DNA from: Candidatus Woesearchaeota archaeon
GTDB taxonomy: Archaea > Nanobdellota > Nanobdellia > Woesearchaeales > UBA10216
NCBI GenBank assembly: GCA_016185705.1
Contig: JACPMZ010000004.1
Coordinates: forward strand, 49,230 to 113,229
Direction: 5' to 3'
DNA: 64,000 bases
Below the pieces are notes generated by a model. That model did not search any database. It had not been told where the DNA came from and was given only the letters and a program-made list of their open reading frames with translations. This document shows positions 52,169 through 60,486 of this stretch, piece after piece. The translations under genes and the position numbers were made by a program. Each line of letters opens with the position of its first letter. Positions within the stretch are counted from its first letter, which is position 1.

Positions 52169-52474
52169 CATCGCAGCAGGCAGTATTATTCCGTGCGCAG
52201 CAACTGGAATCCCAATCAATCCAAGATAATAGCTGGCTGTCGCATTCACCGCAGCTGCTGCCGCTGTTCCTATGACGATTCTTTCCCCGAATTCCAGTCT
52301 GCTGCGCCAGTAATGCAGCAGCACATACCCCGGCAGCGCAAACATCCAGAAAAGCGCAAGTGCAGTTCTTGTAGTTGAAACAATATCCTGCTTGTAAAAA
52401 ACAATTTTCATTATTGCAGCTGACAGCAGCAGCAACAGCAGCAGCTTGATTATTTCATTCTTAGGCTGCGCCAA
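52019..52474 (-). CDS. small polytopic membrane protein with hydrophilic tail, 151 aa
   Basis: Four hydrophobic segments (LLLLLLLSAAIMKIVFY, ALALFWMFALPGYVLLHYW, VIGTAAAAAVNATASYYLGLIG, IILPAAMLALGGLLM), then a polar tail of about 35 residues (KRKQQQDNKSSDNSSPEG...). The tail is encoded antisense to the last helices of the gene at 51824. The TTG start at 52474 is supported by AGGAGGAG 6 nt upstream, and it overlaps the end of the preceding GT-C gene. Confidence 0.68.
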   Translation of the reverse strand: MAQPKNEIIKLLLLLLLSAAIMKIVFYKQDIVSTTRTALALFWMFALPGYVLLHYWRSRLEFGERIVIGTAAAAAVNATASYYLGLIGIPVAAHGIILPAAMLALGGLLMRQQLFGKRKQQQDNKSSDNSSPEGRNDSSGIEHGSGEQTEA

Positions 52475-54218
52475 TGCAATCTCCTCCTTTGTTGTTGTTT
52501 CTCAATACGCTGGCCGCTTGGTTGCTCATCACTTCTTCCATTCCGCTTTGCAAAAACGCCTGCCTTATGGCTAAGTTGTACTGTATCAGCGGAACTGCCT
52601 GCTGCTGCCCTGTTACTTTGTCAAAAACGTAATAATCGTATGCGCATATATCCGGGTCAGTTTTGGGATAGTTATCTTCAAGCAAATGATACCCGAAGCT
52701 GAACACTCCTTTTCTGTAAGGCAGCCCTGGCCCGTAATCAACATTCTTGCCGTACCTGTTCTCACGAACTATTGTGCCGCTGTTTAATCCTGCAACATAA
52801 TCCTCCATGTTTACGACAAAATTTTCAGTGCCTGCATTGTACAGCATTGACGTTTGGCTGTATCCGTCTCCGTAAAAGAACATGACCTTGGTTTCATCCG
52901 CATTGTCCTGCAGCCACTCAAACATCTCCCACCTTTCCTTGTACATTGTTCCCTGCGTTGACAGTGGCTGATAATTCATTGCCAGTATTGCTATCGTAAG
53001 CGCAACAGCTATTGCCATCGTATAAACGCTGCTCCACTTTATTTTCCCTGAATTCTTTGCCAGCATGATAATCTTGTACGCAGCAATCCCGAACAGCGGC
53101 GCAAGCGTTATGGGCCACATGAACCTTGTCTGCATCGCCCTCGGCCCGAATCCTATGAAGTTGGAGAATCCTATGATTAGCATGTACGGGGCAAACGCTT
53201 CCGCGAACTCCGGCTTCCTCGCCCAGAGAACATACAAGTACGCAGCTATGAATGCAAAATAAATTCCCAATGCAGCTGCGTCATTGGTCAGCTTTCCCGG
53301 TATGTCCAATAGTTTTATTGCTGCCAGCGCAACAGCTGCCACAGCAACTGATATGACTATGTTCCTGAAATAAATCATTACAAGCCCAATCATCAGCAAA
53401 AATATTATCCACAGCTGGAAATCGCCGAATACCGTAACGTTTGGAAAGCCCAGATTCACTCGCTCCACGAAAAACTTGTAGCCAAACTGCTTCCCCCAAG
53501 TAAAGCTGAAAATGATAAGGTAATAAATGCTCGCAGCCGCAGCAACAACCCCTGCAGTAACTAATTCTTTTGCCTTGCCCCAGTCCTTTTTCATTAGCGA
53601 AAGTAAAAAAGCCGCTCCAACAAGCCCTACCACAAATATCAGCTCAGAAGTGTGCGTCAGGGCAACCGCAGCCACGAACAGCGCCGCCATAATCCATGAT
53701 TTTTGCCATTTCAGCTTTGTCAGCGCCCAGAACGTGCTTACAAGAAACAGCGTCCCAAAAATAAACGGCAGCTGCCCGACTATTATTCCCATGTAAAAAG
53801 TTTTGGCGAATATCAAAGGCATAAGCGGCATCGACAGTATGGCAATGTTTCTGTCATAGCTTCTCAGCGCGTAATACATGATAAATGCTGCCATGACCGC
53901 GACAAAATACGCGAGAAAAAGCAGTGCATCGTAGCTTTCCATCCCGCTCAGATGAGAAAACATTCCTGTCAGGTGAAATGCTCCGGGCATATAATAGCCA
54001 ATCACATCATCATACCCGCTGACAATGGCAGGGCTCTCATAAGCATACCCGTTGTGCTTCACCCACTCTGCCCGCACCTGGTGCTGGTACGCATCAGCCG
54101 ACGAATACCCGTAGGGAAACTCGTGCTTCAGCTCGTGCTGCCAGAACGTGCCTATTCCTATCCACAGCATTAAAATAAAGAACGCAACCAGCAATGCTTT
54201 CTCAATGTCAATCTTCAT
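52461..54218 (-). CDS. polytopic GT-C-like glycosyltransferase, 585 aa
   Basis: Membrane segments throughout the first 420 residues and a soluble C-terminal part. The loop motif after the first helix is GYSSADAYQHQVRAEWVKHNG. The plan resembles the other GT-C proteins here. A TATA box (cttaaaaattta near 54247) supports the leaderless start at 54218. It and the small membrane gene after it overlap by 14 nt. Confidence 0.8.
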   Translation of the reverse strand: MKIDIEKALLVAFFILMLWIGIGTFWQHELKHEFPYGYSSADAYQHQVRAEWVKHNGYAYESPAIVSGYDDVIGYYMPGAFHLTGMFSHLSGMESYDALLFLAYFVAVMAAFIMYYALRSYDRNIAILSMPLMPLIFAKTFYMGIIVGQLPFIFGTLFLVSTFWALTKLKWQKSWIMAALFVAAVALTHTSELIFVVGLVGAAFLLSLMKKDWGKAKELVTAGVVAAAASIYYLIIFSFTWGKQFGYKFFVERVNLGFPNVTVFGDFQLWIIFLLMIGLVMIYFRNIVISVAVAAVALAAIKLLDIPGKLTNDAAALGIYFAFIAAYLYVLWARKPEFAEAFAPYMLIIGFSNFIGFGPRAMQTRFMWPITLAPLFGIAAYKIIMLAKNSGKIKWSSVYTMAIAVALTIAILAMNYQPLSTQGTMYKERWEMFEWLQDNADETKVMFFYGDGYSQTSMLYNAGTENFVVNMEDYVAGLNSGTIVRENRYGKNVDYGPGLPYRKGVFSFGYHLLEDNYPKTDPDICAYDYYVFDKVTGQQQAVPLIQYNLAIRQAFLQSGMEEVMSNQAASVLRNNNKGGDCIGAA

Positions 54219-54264
54219 TAACCAATTGCGCTTTTATTGATGCTTAAAAATTTAGTGATTCTGC

Positions 54265-54466
54265 CGTGTTGTTAAGTTTTCGGCTGTTGCTAAATGCTTT
54301 AAGCAAACGATAATACGCAGTTGCAGCATCGGCTGCGACGCTATGTCAGAAACGCTTGGCGTTTCTGAGCACGCTCAAAAATCCCTGATTTTTTACGAAT
54401 CGGGCAGTAATTGCTACCACTGCTGCTGCTCAAAGCCAAAACACTGCCACCCGCAGATTTAACAGT
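54265..54466. repeat. family B repeat, copy 2, with a degraded family C element nested inside
   Basis: Same ends as copy 1 (gttgttaagttttcgg ... ctcaaagccaaaacactgcc). The middle contains atgtcagaaacgct, ggcgtttctgagcacgctcaa and a tcccTGATTTTTtacGAATCGGG remnant, absent from copy 1, so a family C element appears to have entered and decayed. It fills the spacer between divergent genes at 54218 and 54514. Confidence 0.65.
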
Positions 54467-54513
54467 ACATTCCGTCAGAAACCTTTATAAAAACGCCTCA
54501 AAGCACTTTGCGC

Positions 54514-55233
54514 ATGGAGCTGTCCATTGTCCTGCCGACTTATAACGAGAGGAAAAACATTGAGATTCTTCTCCCTAAGATTGAGCAGGCCCTGCAGAAG
54601 CATAAGGCGGCTGCTGAAATAATTGTGGTTGATGACAGCAGCCCTGACAACACTGCTGAAGCCGCAAATGCTGCCAGCAAAAAGTACGGAAACATTGTTG
54701 TCGTTGTAAGAAAAAACGCCAGGGGCATCGCTTCTGCGTGGCTTCACGGCTACAGCATTGCCCGCGGTAAGTATATTGCCACGATGGACGCTGACCTGTG
54801 CCATGATCCTGAGGATTTGATGAAACTGGTCCGGCAGCTTCCAAAATACGATTTTGTCATCGGCTCAAGATACATGCAGGGGCAGGGCATGAAAGCGGAC
54901 AAGTCCGTGCTGCCTATCCTCGCAAGCAGGATTGCTCAGAACGTTGCAAATAAAATGCTTGGCCTGCATTACTCTGACCCCACCCACAGCTTCAGGGTTT
55001 TCAAGCGGGAAGTGTTTGACGCAGTTAAGCACAAAGTCAGCAGTCAGGGAAACTACTTTCTTACCGAATTTTTGTTTTATGCAGTCAGGAATGGCTTCAC
55101 TGTTGCAGAAGTGCCCATTACCTACGGCAGGCGCGCTTACGGAAAAACCAAGCTTAATGTCTGGAAGGAAGGTCTGCGCTTTTTTTCAAAGGCAACAGCG
55201 CTTTTTATAACAGCCCGTTTGCTCAGAAAATGA
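54514..55233 (+). CDS. GT2 polyprenol-phosphate mannosyltransferase-like, 239 aa
   Basis: LSIVLPTYNERKNIEILLPKIE, VVDDSSPDNTAEAANAA, TMDADLCHDPEDLMKLV (DxD), and YFLTEFLFYAVRNGFTVAEVPITYGRR at the end: DPM1 type. A tttataaaa box 27 nt upstream gives a leaderless ATG at 54514. It overlaps the RmlD-like gene by 4 nt. Confidence 0.89.
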   Translation: MELSIVLPTYNERKNIEILLPKIEQALQKHKAAAEIIVVDDSSPDNTAEAANAASKKYGNIVVVVRKNARGIASAWLHGYSIARGKYIATMDADLCHDPEDLMKLVRQLPKYDFVIGSRYMQGQGMKADKSVLPILASRIAQNVANKMLGLHYSDPTHSFRVFKREVFDAVKHKVSSQGNYFLTEFLFYAVRNGFTVAEVPITYGRRAYGKTKLNVWKEGLRFFSKATALFITARLLRK

Positions 55234-56102
55234 ACATCCTCGTTACCGGCGGATCTGGAGTGGTTGGCAGCTTTCTTGCAAAGCACTTGGCAGCAGACAA
55301 TAAAGTTACCGCTGCGCATCTCACTGCTCCTGCTGGCAGCAATTCAATTCAGCTGGATTTAACCAATCATGAAAAGACTTTGGAAGCTGTGAATAAAATT
55401 AATCCTGACGTGATTGTGCATGCTGCCGGAATTAAGGACGTTAAGCTCTGCGAACAAAATCCCGAGCTTGCCCGCCAGAAAAACGTTGTTACAACCGCTA
55501 ACCTTGCAGAGGCCGCTTCTCAAAACAATTCATTCCTGATTTACGTTTCCAGCGACTATGTCTTTGAAGGCAGCGAAGGCATGTACAGGGAGGATTCTCC
55601 GGCAAATCCGTGGACCGCTTACGGCAGGACAAAGCTTCAGGGCGAACAGGCAGTCAAAAAGCTTTGCAGGCGCTATGCTGTCTGCCGGACCTCAGGCATT
55701 TACTGCAGCCATCCGGACAATATTTTCACTTTCATATACGACAAGCTAAAGAACAATGAAGCTGACTCTTATTTCACCGATGTCTATAACTCAGCAACCA
55801 ATCTCTCCAATTTTGCAGATATGATTTCCAGGGTAATTGAGCTTAACAAAACTGATGCGTATCACCTTGCCGGCTCAGAACGCATCAGCCGTTGCGAATT
55901 TGCTGTCAAAATAGCAGATACCTTTAAAAGGAGCCGCGCTTTAGTCCGGCCAGTTGAGCTTGGAGAGGAAAAAAGGCGGCAGCAGTTTAGGCCGCGGGAT
56001 TTGTCTTTGGACATTTCACGTTCGCAGAAGAAGCTGGGCATTGAATTTTTCAGCGTAAGCAAAGGTTTGGAGCAGATAAAAAATGAAGCGAATATCTCTT
56101 AA
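55230..56102 (+). CDS. dTDP-4-dehydrorhamnose reductase-like (RmlD family), 290 aa
   Basis: NILVTGGSGVVGSFLAKHLA, VHAAGIKDVKLCEQNPELA, IYVSSDYVFEGSEG and TAYGRTKLQGEQAVKK are the RmlD motifs (Tyr-x3-Lys included). RTSGIYC stands where RmlD has RtsWvYg. It reduces a 4-keto nucleotide deoxy-sugar. Overlaps the neighbours on both sides (4 and 20 nt), so the GT2, reductase and cupin form one operon. Confidence 0.87.
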   Translation: MNILVTGGSGVVGSFLAKHLAADNKVTAAHLTAPAGSNSIQLDLTNHEKTLEAVNKINPDVIVHAAGIKDVKLCEQNPELARQKNVVTTANLAEAASQNNSFLIYVSSDYVFEGSEGMYREDSPANPWTAYGRTKLQGEQAVKKLCRRYAVCRTSGIYCSHPDNIFTFIYDKLKNNEADSYFTDVYNSATNLSNFADMISRVIELNKTDAYHLAGSERISRCEFAVKIADTFKRSRALVRPVELGEEKRRQQFRPRDLSLDISRSQKKLGIEFFSVSKGLEQIKNEANIS

Positions 56103-56442
56103 GGAAGTTTTTTCGGACAGCCGCGGAAAGATTGAGTCAATCCAGGCAGGCATACCTTTCAGGGAGATGAACAAATTCAGCTCTGAGCCCGGCAAGGAGC
56201 GGGGCGGCCACTACCATAAGGATTCTGTTGAGATGATTTTTGTCATTGAAGGAAAGGTTGAGGTTACACTCAAAAACATCAAAACAAATGAAGTGCAGAC
56301 ATTCACCATGCGGAAGGATGAAGGGATTGTAATTGAGCCGTATGAAGCTCACAAAGTCAGGATTCTTGAAAAAAGCGTTTGGATTAACGCTCTCACTAAA
56401 GAGTACAACCACAAAAATCCTGATATCTTCAATCAGTCATAA
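56083..56442 (+). CDS. cupin-domain protein (WxcM-like), 119 aa
   Basis: Cupin with GGHYHKDSVEMIFVIEGKVEV (metal-binding His/His/Glu set) and EPYEAHKVRILE. The family includes keto-sugar isomerases and epimerases. It ends the operon 54514-56442 and follows the RmlD-like gene, which fits a linked sugar pathway. Its 3' end overlaps the convergent GT-C gene by 10 nt. Confidence 0.84.
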   Translation: MKRISLKEVFSDSRGKIESIQAGIPFREMNKFSSEPGKERGGHYHKDSVEMIFVIEGKVEVTLKNIKTNEVQTFTMRKDEGIVIEPYEAHKVRILEKSVWINALTKEYNHKNPDIFNQS

Positions 56443-58250
56443 TCCAATTCGTACAGTTTGCCTTTCTCATTCTCATATATCAGCGTCTGATTCTGCGCTA
56501 AATCATCAACTATTGCATTGCCCCTGTCCACAAGGTATGTTCTGGTTGTTATGTTTTTATGCGCGTAAACCGTATTGTCCACCAGCAAATGGGTTATGCC
56601 AATTTCCTCAAACCTGCCAAGCAGCTGCCCGCTGTTGTTGATGGAAGAAAAATCAACGTAGCCCTGCCATGCAGGATGGCATCCGACATACTCATGCTTG
56701 CTGTAGTAGCCGCGAATGTCTCCATAAAGGCAAATTTTCGCGTTATCAAGATTTTCATTTGCAAACTTCAAAATTTCATAGTTTGAAACCTTTTGCCTAA
56801 GAAACTCATCCTCGCTCTGCAGGCCTATTGCTGCTCCAACTTCATCAGAGTTTGTCCCTGCCCACATTCCTGCATGAATAAGCAATATCGCTGCAAAACT
56901 TACAATTCCGGCTGCTTTCAGCCATTTTTCCTTAAGCATGCCGCTCAACGCATATCCGCTCACAATTGCCAGAAGCGCAAACACAACAAAAATATATCTC
57001 AGTAATTGCGCTGTTAAAAACCAGGTTATTATGAATGCTGCAGCTGTTAGCAAAACAACAAATATTTTCCTGTCAACGCCTTTCATCAGCAGCAACACAG
57101 GAATGTACGCTAAAAACGCAGGCCCGATTCCAGTCGATTCCTTAAATGCTGAGCTGTGCATGGTTACATTCCACGGCAGCGCCAAAAAGTCAGGCGCGCT
57201 TTTTCCAAACCCGGCAGTGCTCAGCGTGTCAATCCAGAACTGCGCTAATACAGGATTCAGGTGGGTGCCTCCAAATACAGAATAAAGCAGCGGATATACA
57301 GGATTGCCTGTGCTGGCATACGCCCTGATAATCCACGGCAGCATTATTGCAAGCGCAACTGCACCAAACAAAGCCAAATCCATGCTTATCCTTTTCCGCC
57401 TTAAGTAGCTGCATGCAAACAATCCTCCAGCCACCGCAGGCACAACAACAGCAGATGTTTTGGTTGACGCAGCAAACCCTGCAAATACCGCGCTCAGTAA
57501 AACAATCTGCCGCTCTTTCGTCTCATTCCACATAAAAAATGCGTATATGGCGAGAAAAGCAAACAGCCCTGTTCCTATGTCCACGAATCCCCTCACATTA
57601 TACAGCGAAAATATCGGCAGCGTGTAGAAAATTGCAGCAGCTATGATTCCTGTCCTTCTGCTGAAGTATCTTGCACAAAAGTAGTAAATTGCCAGGGCAG
57701 ATAAAATTCCAATATACGCCGCTATCAGTTCGCTCAGTATGCCTCCGGCAAGCAAGTATCCGTCAAGGAACAGCATGTTGACAGCCATCGGGTAATTTGA
57801 AGGAATGATGTCCGGGATGCTGGTTATGCGGTGCTGTTCAGCATAAATCTTGGGCAAAGCAACGTGGTGCGCTATGGCATCCGAGGAATGAACAGGGGCA
57901 AGCGCAGCAATAATATTAAGCAGAATAAACGCTGCTATAACTGCAGTCAGCAAGTTGTCAAATCTGAATTTCCAATGAATGCTTTGCAGCAGCCACAGCA
58001 GGTATGCTTTTATCCTTCTGAAAAATGCCGCAACCAATAATATTGCCAGTATTCTGAAAAGGGCATCATATAGCAGGCCCATTAATCCTAAAGCAAAAGT
58101 TGCAAGGGCAAACATTACCAGCCCTGCTGCCTGCGAGAATACAGCTTCTTCTCCAGCATTCCGGAATCTGATTTTCACAGCCTGCAGCGCAAAGCTGCCC
58201 GTGCCGTAAGCTGCCAGCACATACAGCGCTAAGTACAGCAGTTCAATCAT
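56433..58250 (-). CDS. polytopic GT-C-like glycosyltransferase, 605 aa
   Basis: Paralog of the protein at 5646. Loop motif LAPVHSSDAIAHHVALPKIYAEQ, then PSNYPMAVNMLF, about a dozen hydrophobic segments, and a soluble C-terminus (YVGCHPAWQGYVDF...GITHLLVDN, compare GITHILVGK in the paralog). It starts inside the stop of a 29-aa membrane ORF (ATGA), from which it is probably translated by coupling. Confidence 0.84.
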   Translation of the reverse strand: MIELLYLALYVLAAYGTGSFALQAVKIRFRNAGEEAVFSQAAGLVMFALATFALGLMGLLYDALFRILAILLVAAFFRRIKAYLLWLLQSIHWKFRFDNLLTAVIAAFILLNIIAALAPVHSSDAIAHHVALPKIYAEQHRITSIPDIIPSNYPMAVNMLFLDGYLLAGGILSELIAAYIGILSALAIYYFCARYFSRRTGIIAAAIFYTLPIFSLYNVRGFVDIGTGLFAFLAIYAFFMWNETKERQIVLLSAVFAGFAASTKTSAVVVPAVAGGLFACSYLRRKRISMDLALFGAVALAIMLPWIIRAYASTGNPVYPLLYSVFGGTHLNPVLAQFWIDTLSTAGFGKSAPDFLALPWNVTMHSSAFKESTGIGPAFLAYIPVLLLMKGVDRKIFVVLLTAAAFIITWFLTAQLLRYIFVVFALLAIVSGYALSGMLKEKWLKAAGIVSFAAILLIHAGMWAGTNSDEVGAAIGLQSEDEFLRQKVSNYEILKFANENLDNAKICLYGDIRGYYSKHEYVGCHPAWQGYVDFSSINNSGQLLGRFEEIGITHLLVDNTVYAHKNITTRTYLVDRGNAIVDDLAQNQTLIYENEKGKLYELDYD

Positions 58251-58336
58251 GCAACCAACTCAATAAATCTGTAATAAAGGTAAAATGCAAATACCAGAAT
58301 CATCCACCCGGAAATCACAAATAATCTTGCTCTCAT
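58247..58336 (-). CDS. small single-span membrane protein, 29 aa
   Basis: MRARLFVISGWMILVFAFYLYYRFIELVA. The TATA-like tttaaata at 58357-58368 is about 27 nt from its ATG, and its stop overlaps the GT-C start. It is therefore the first ORF of the GT-C transcript. It may be a partner subunit or a leader peptide. Confidence 0.6.
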   Translation of the reverse strand: MRARLFVISGWMILVFAFYLYYRFIELVA

Positions 58337-58367
58337 ATTAAAAGGGGCTTTTGTCAGTTATTTAAAT

Positions 58368-59381
58368 TTACTTTCTCAGGATTTTGGCGATGGCATCAGC
58401 AAACCCCTTAACATCTCCAGGCCTGACTAGAATTCCTTTATTAACAACCTCCGGGTGGCTTCCTACGTCAAACGCAACCACTTCTTTGCCGCACATCTGC
58501 GCCTGCACTGCCGGTATGTCAAAACCCTCCCACAATGAAGCGGTTGCATAAACGTCGCACGCTCCGAAATAATACGGCAGTTCTTCATCCGGAACAAATC
58601 CGGTAAATACAACGCCGCCTCTATTCTTTTGCAGCTGCTTTGAATATTTGCCAAAAGTGTGCTTTCCGACAACCACTAAAGTCGCATTGGGAATTTTTTC
58701 CTTCACAATTCTGAATGCTTTGAGCAGCAGATGAATGCCTTTATGCGGCGATATTCTGCCAACGTACAAAATTATTGGCCGCGACAATTTATGTTTTTCA
58801 ACTACTGCCGCTATTTTGCTCTTGCTTAGTTTTTTATTATATTTATTGCTGTCAACCTTGACATGCTTAACGCTGCTGTTTAATCCAGTCTCTTTTTTCA
58901 GTTCATCAGCAAGGAATTTGCTTATTGACACAGCATCATCAGCGTTCCTCACAGTAAAATTTGTCAGCGCGTTAAACAGCCGCATGTACAGTTTCTCAAA
59001 AACGTTGCTGAACAGCCCCGCATGCGCCACTCCGACGTTGTAGTACGTGTAACGCTTCCCGTATTTTTTCTTTGCATTAGCCGCCAGTATCGTCATGGGA
59101 TACAAAAAGCTCACGACCTTGTCATAATCCCGCAGCCTATTGACAGCTTTAACAACCTTAAAAATGTCAGCAAAGAACAGCAGGCGGTAAATCCTTTCCA
59201 GCGTTGCATTTTTAGGCATGCCCAGCTGAACAATGCTGTATCCTGAAGCTTTTATGTCGCCTCTGAAAGTAAAAACAGTAACTTCATGCCCTTCGGCAGC
59301 ATACTCCTTTGCCTCGTTCTCCGCCACCCTGTCAGGCCCTGAGAAGCAGGAGTATGTGGGAGTTAATATTGCTATTTTCAT
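58368..59381 (-). CDS. GT4-family glycosyltransferase, 337 aa
   Basis: KIAILTPTYSCFSGPDRVAENEA at the N-terminus, ILYVGRISPHKGIHLLLKAFRIV at the start of the donor domain, VVFTGFVPDEELPYYFGACDVYATASLWEGF and PAVQAQMCGKEVVAFDVGSHPEVV as the GT4 signature. Leaderless start supported by the ttttataac box near 59409. Adds a sugar on the cytoplasmic side. Confidence 0.89.
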   Translation of the reverse strand: MKIAILTPTYSCFSGPDRVAENEAKEYAAEGHEVTVFTFRGDIKASGYSIVQLGMPKNATLERIYRLLFFADIFKVVKAVNRLRDYDKVVSFLYPMTILAANAKKKYGKRYTYYNVGVAHAGLFSNVFEKLYMRLFNALTNFTVRNADDAVSISKFLADELKKETGLNSSVKHVKVDSNKYNKKLSKSKIAAVVEKHKLSRPIILYVGRISPHKGIHLLLKAFRIVKEKIPNATLVVVGKHTFGKYSKQLQKNRGGVVFTGFVPDEELPYYFGACDVYATASLWEGFDIPAVQAQMCGKEVVAFDVGSHPEVVNKGILVRPGDVKGFADAIAKILRK

Positions 59382-59424
59382 ATTCGCAGAATTACTTTTG
59401 CTTGTTTTATAACGTTTTCTGCTC

Positions 59425-59531
59425 TGCGCTGGCGCCTTTTCTCCCTTCTTCCGACTATTTTTCGCTGCTTTTTTCCCTCCCCTTAATTTTTAGGAGAGGG
59501 AAAAAAGCATCGTGGTTGAAGGAGCCGCTTA
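59425..59531. repeat. family A palindromic element, copy k
   Basis: Core at 59464-59512: CGCTGCTTTTTTCCCTCCCC, loop ttaattttta, and the near-complement ending GCATCG. Outer arms cttcttcc/ggttgaag are weak. First of two elements filling the 360-bp spacer between the divergent genes at 59381 and 59741; no gene is seen there. Confidence 0.75.
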
Positions 59532-59553
59532 AAGAATAAATTGATGCCCAGCA

Positions 59554-59696
59554 GCCTTATTGAAAAGTTCACGCAGCCTCGCTCTGTTGCTGGCTTCCCT
59601 TCCTGCTTTTTCCCTCCCTTGAATATTCAAGGGAGGGAAAAAGCAGGAAGAACGGCGGGATAAACGCAGCGGTAAAGTGAACTTTTCAATAGCACC
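59554..59696. repeat. family A palindromic element, copy l
   Basis: Outer inverted repeats TATTGAAAAGTTCAC/GTGAACTTTTCAATA. Core 59599-59650 is a perfect 52-bp palindrome (CTTCCTGCTTTTTCCCTCCC and onward). TGCCCAGCAG at 59545-59554 is repeated at 59697-59706, a target duplication of 9-10 bp. Same subfamily as copy d. Confidence 0.93.
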
Positions 59697-59740
59697 TGCC
59701 CAGCAGAAACTATATAAACGCCCAGCCGTTGCACTTTTTT

Positions 59741-60448
59741 ATGCTTTCAATAATTATTCCTGCCTACAATGAAGAGCGCTATATCAGGGAAATTATTTCC
59801 AGGATTCAAAAAATTAAATTAAAGAAGGAAGTGGTGGTTGTTGATGACGGCAGCACTGACAGCACTGCTTCTATCGCTTCAAAAATCAGGGGCATCAAAT
59901 TAATCAGGCATGTAAAAAACTCAGGAAAAGGCGCTGCCATCCGCACCGGGCTGAAGAATTCCTCAGGCGACATTATTCTTATTCAGGACGCAGACCTTGA
60001 ATATAACCCTGACGAAATAGAAAAAGTAATCCGCCCGATTGCTGAGGGAAGGGCAAGCGTTGTTTACGGCTCAAGATACCTTGACCCTGCCCAGAAAGCG
60101 AGGAACAGGGGCTTTATCAAAAAAATCCACAAAAACGCTTACCAGCTTTTCTACATGGGCGGCCGCGGCCTGACCTTGCTTGCCAACCTGCTCTACAGCG
60201 CAAATATTACTGATGAGGCAACCTGCTACAAGGCATTTAAGGCAAATGTCATTAAGAACATACCCCTGCGCTGCAAAAGATTTGAGTTTTGCCCTGAAAT
60301 TACGGCCAAAGTAGCAAAGCGCGGCATAAAAATAGCAGAAGTTCCCATCACATACAGCCCGAGGTCGTTTGAGGAAGGCAAAAAGATTAAAATGCGCGAT
60401 GGCCTGGAAGCAGTGTGGACGCTGCTCAAATACAGGTTTGTAGATTAA
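59741..60448 (+). CDS. GT2 polyprenol-phosphate glycosyltransferase-like, 235 aa
   Basis: LSIIIPAYNEERYIREIISRIQ, VVDDGSTDSTAS, GKGAAIRTGL, and IQDADLEYNPDE (DxD), followed by GSRYLDPAQK and CKRFEFCPEITAKVAKRG. DPM1/dolichyl-phosphate-glucose type. A tatataaa box 27 nt upstream fixes the ATG at 59741. Confidence 0.89.
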   Translation: MLSIIIPAYNEERYIREIISRIQKIKLKKEVVVVDDGSTDSTASIASKIRGIKLIRHVKNSGKGAAIRTGLKNSSGDIILIQDADLEYNPDEIEKVIRPIAEGRASVVYGSRYLDPAQKARNRGFIKKIHKNAYQLFYMGGRGLTLLANLLYSANITDEATCYKAFKANVIKNIPLRCKRFEFCPEITAKVAKRGIKIAEVPITYSPRSFEEGKKIKMRDGLEAVWTLLKYRFVD

Positions 60449-60486
60449 CAATTAACATTAAATACCGCTTCTTTATCGCTTTTTCT

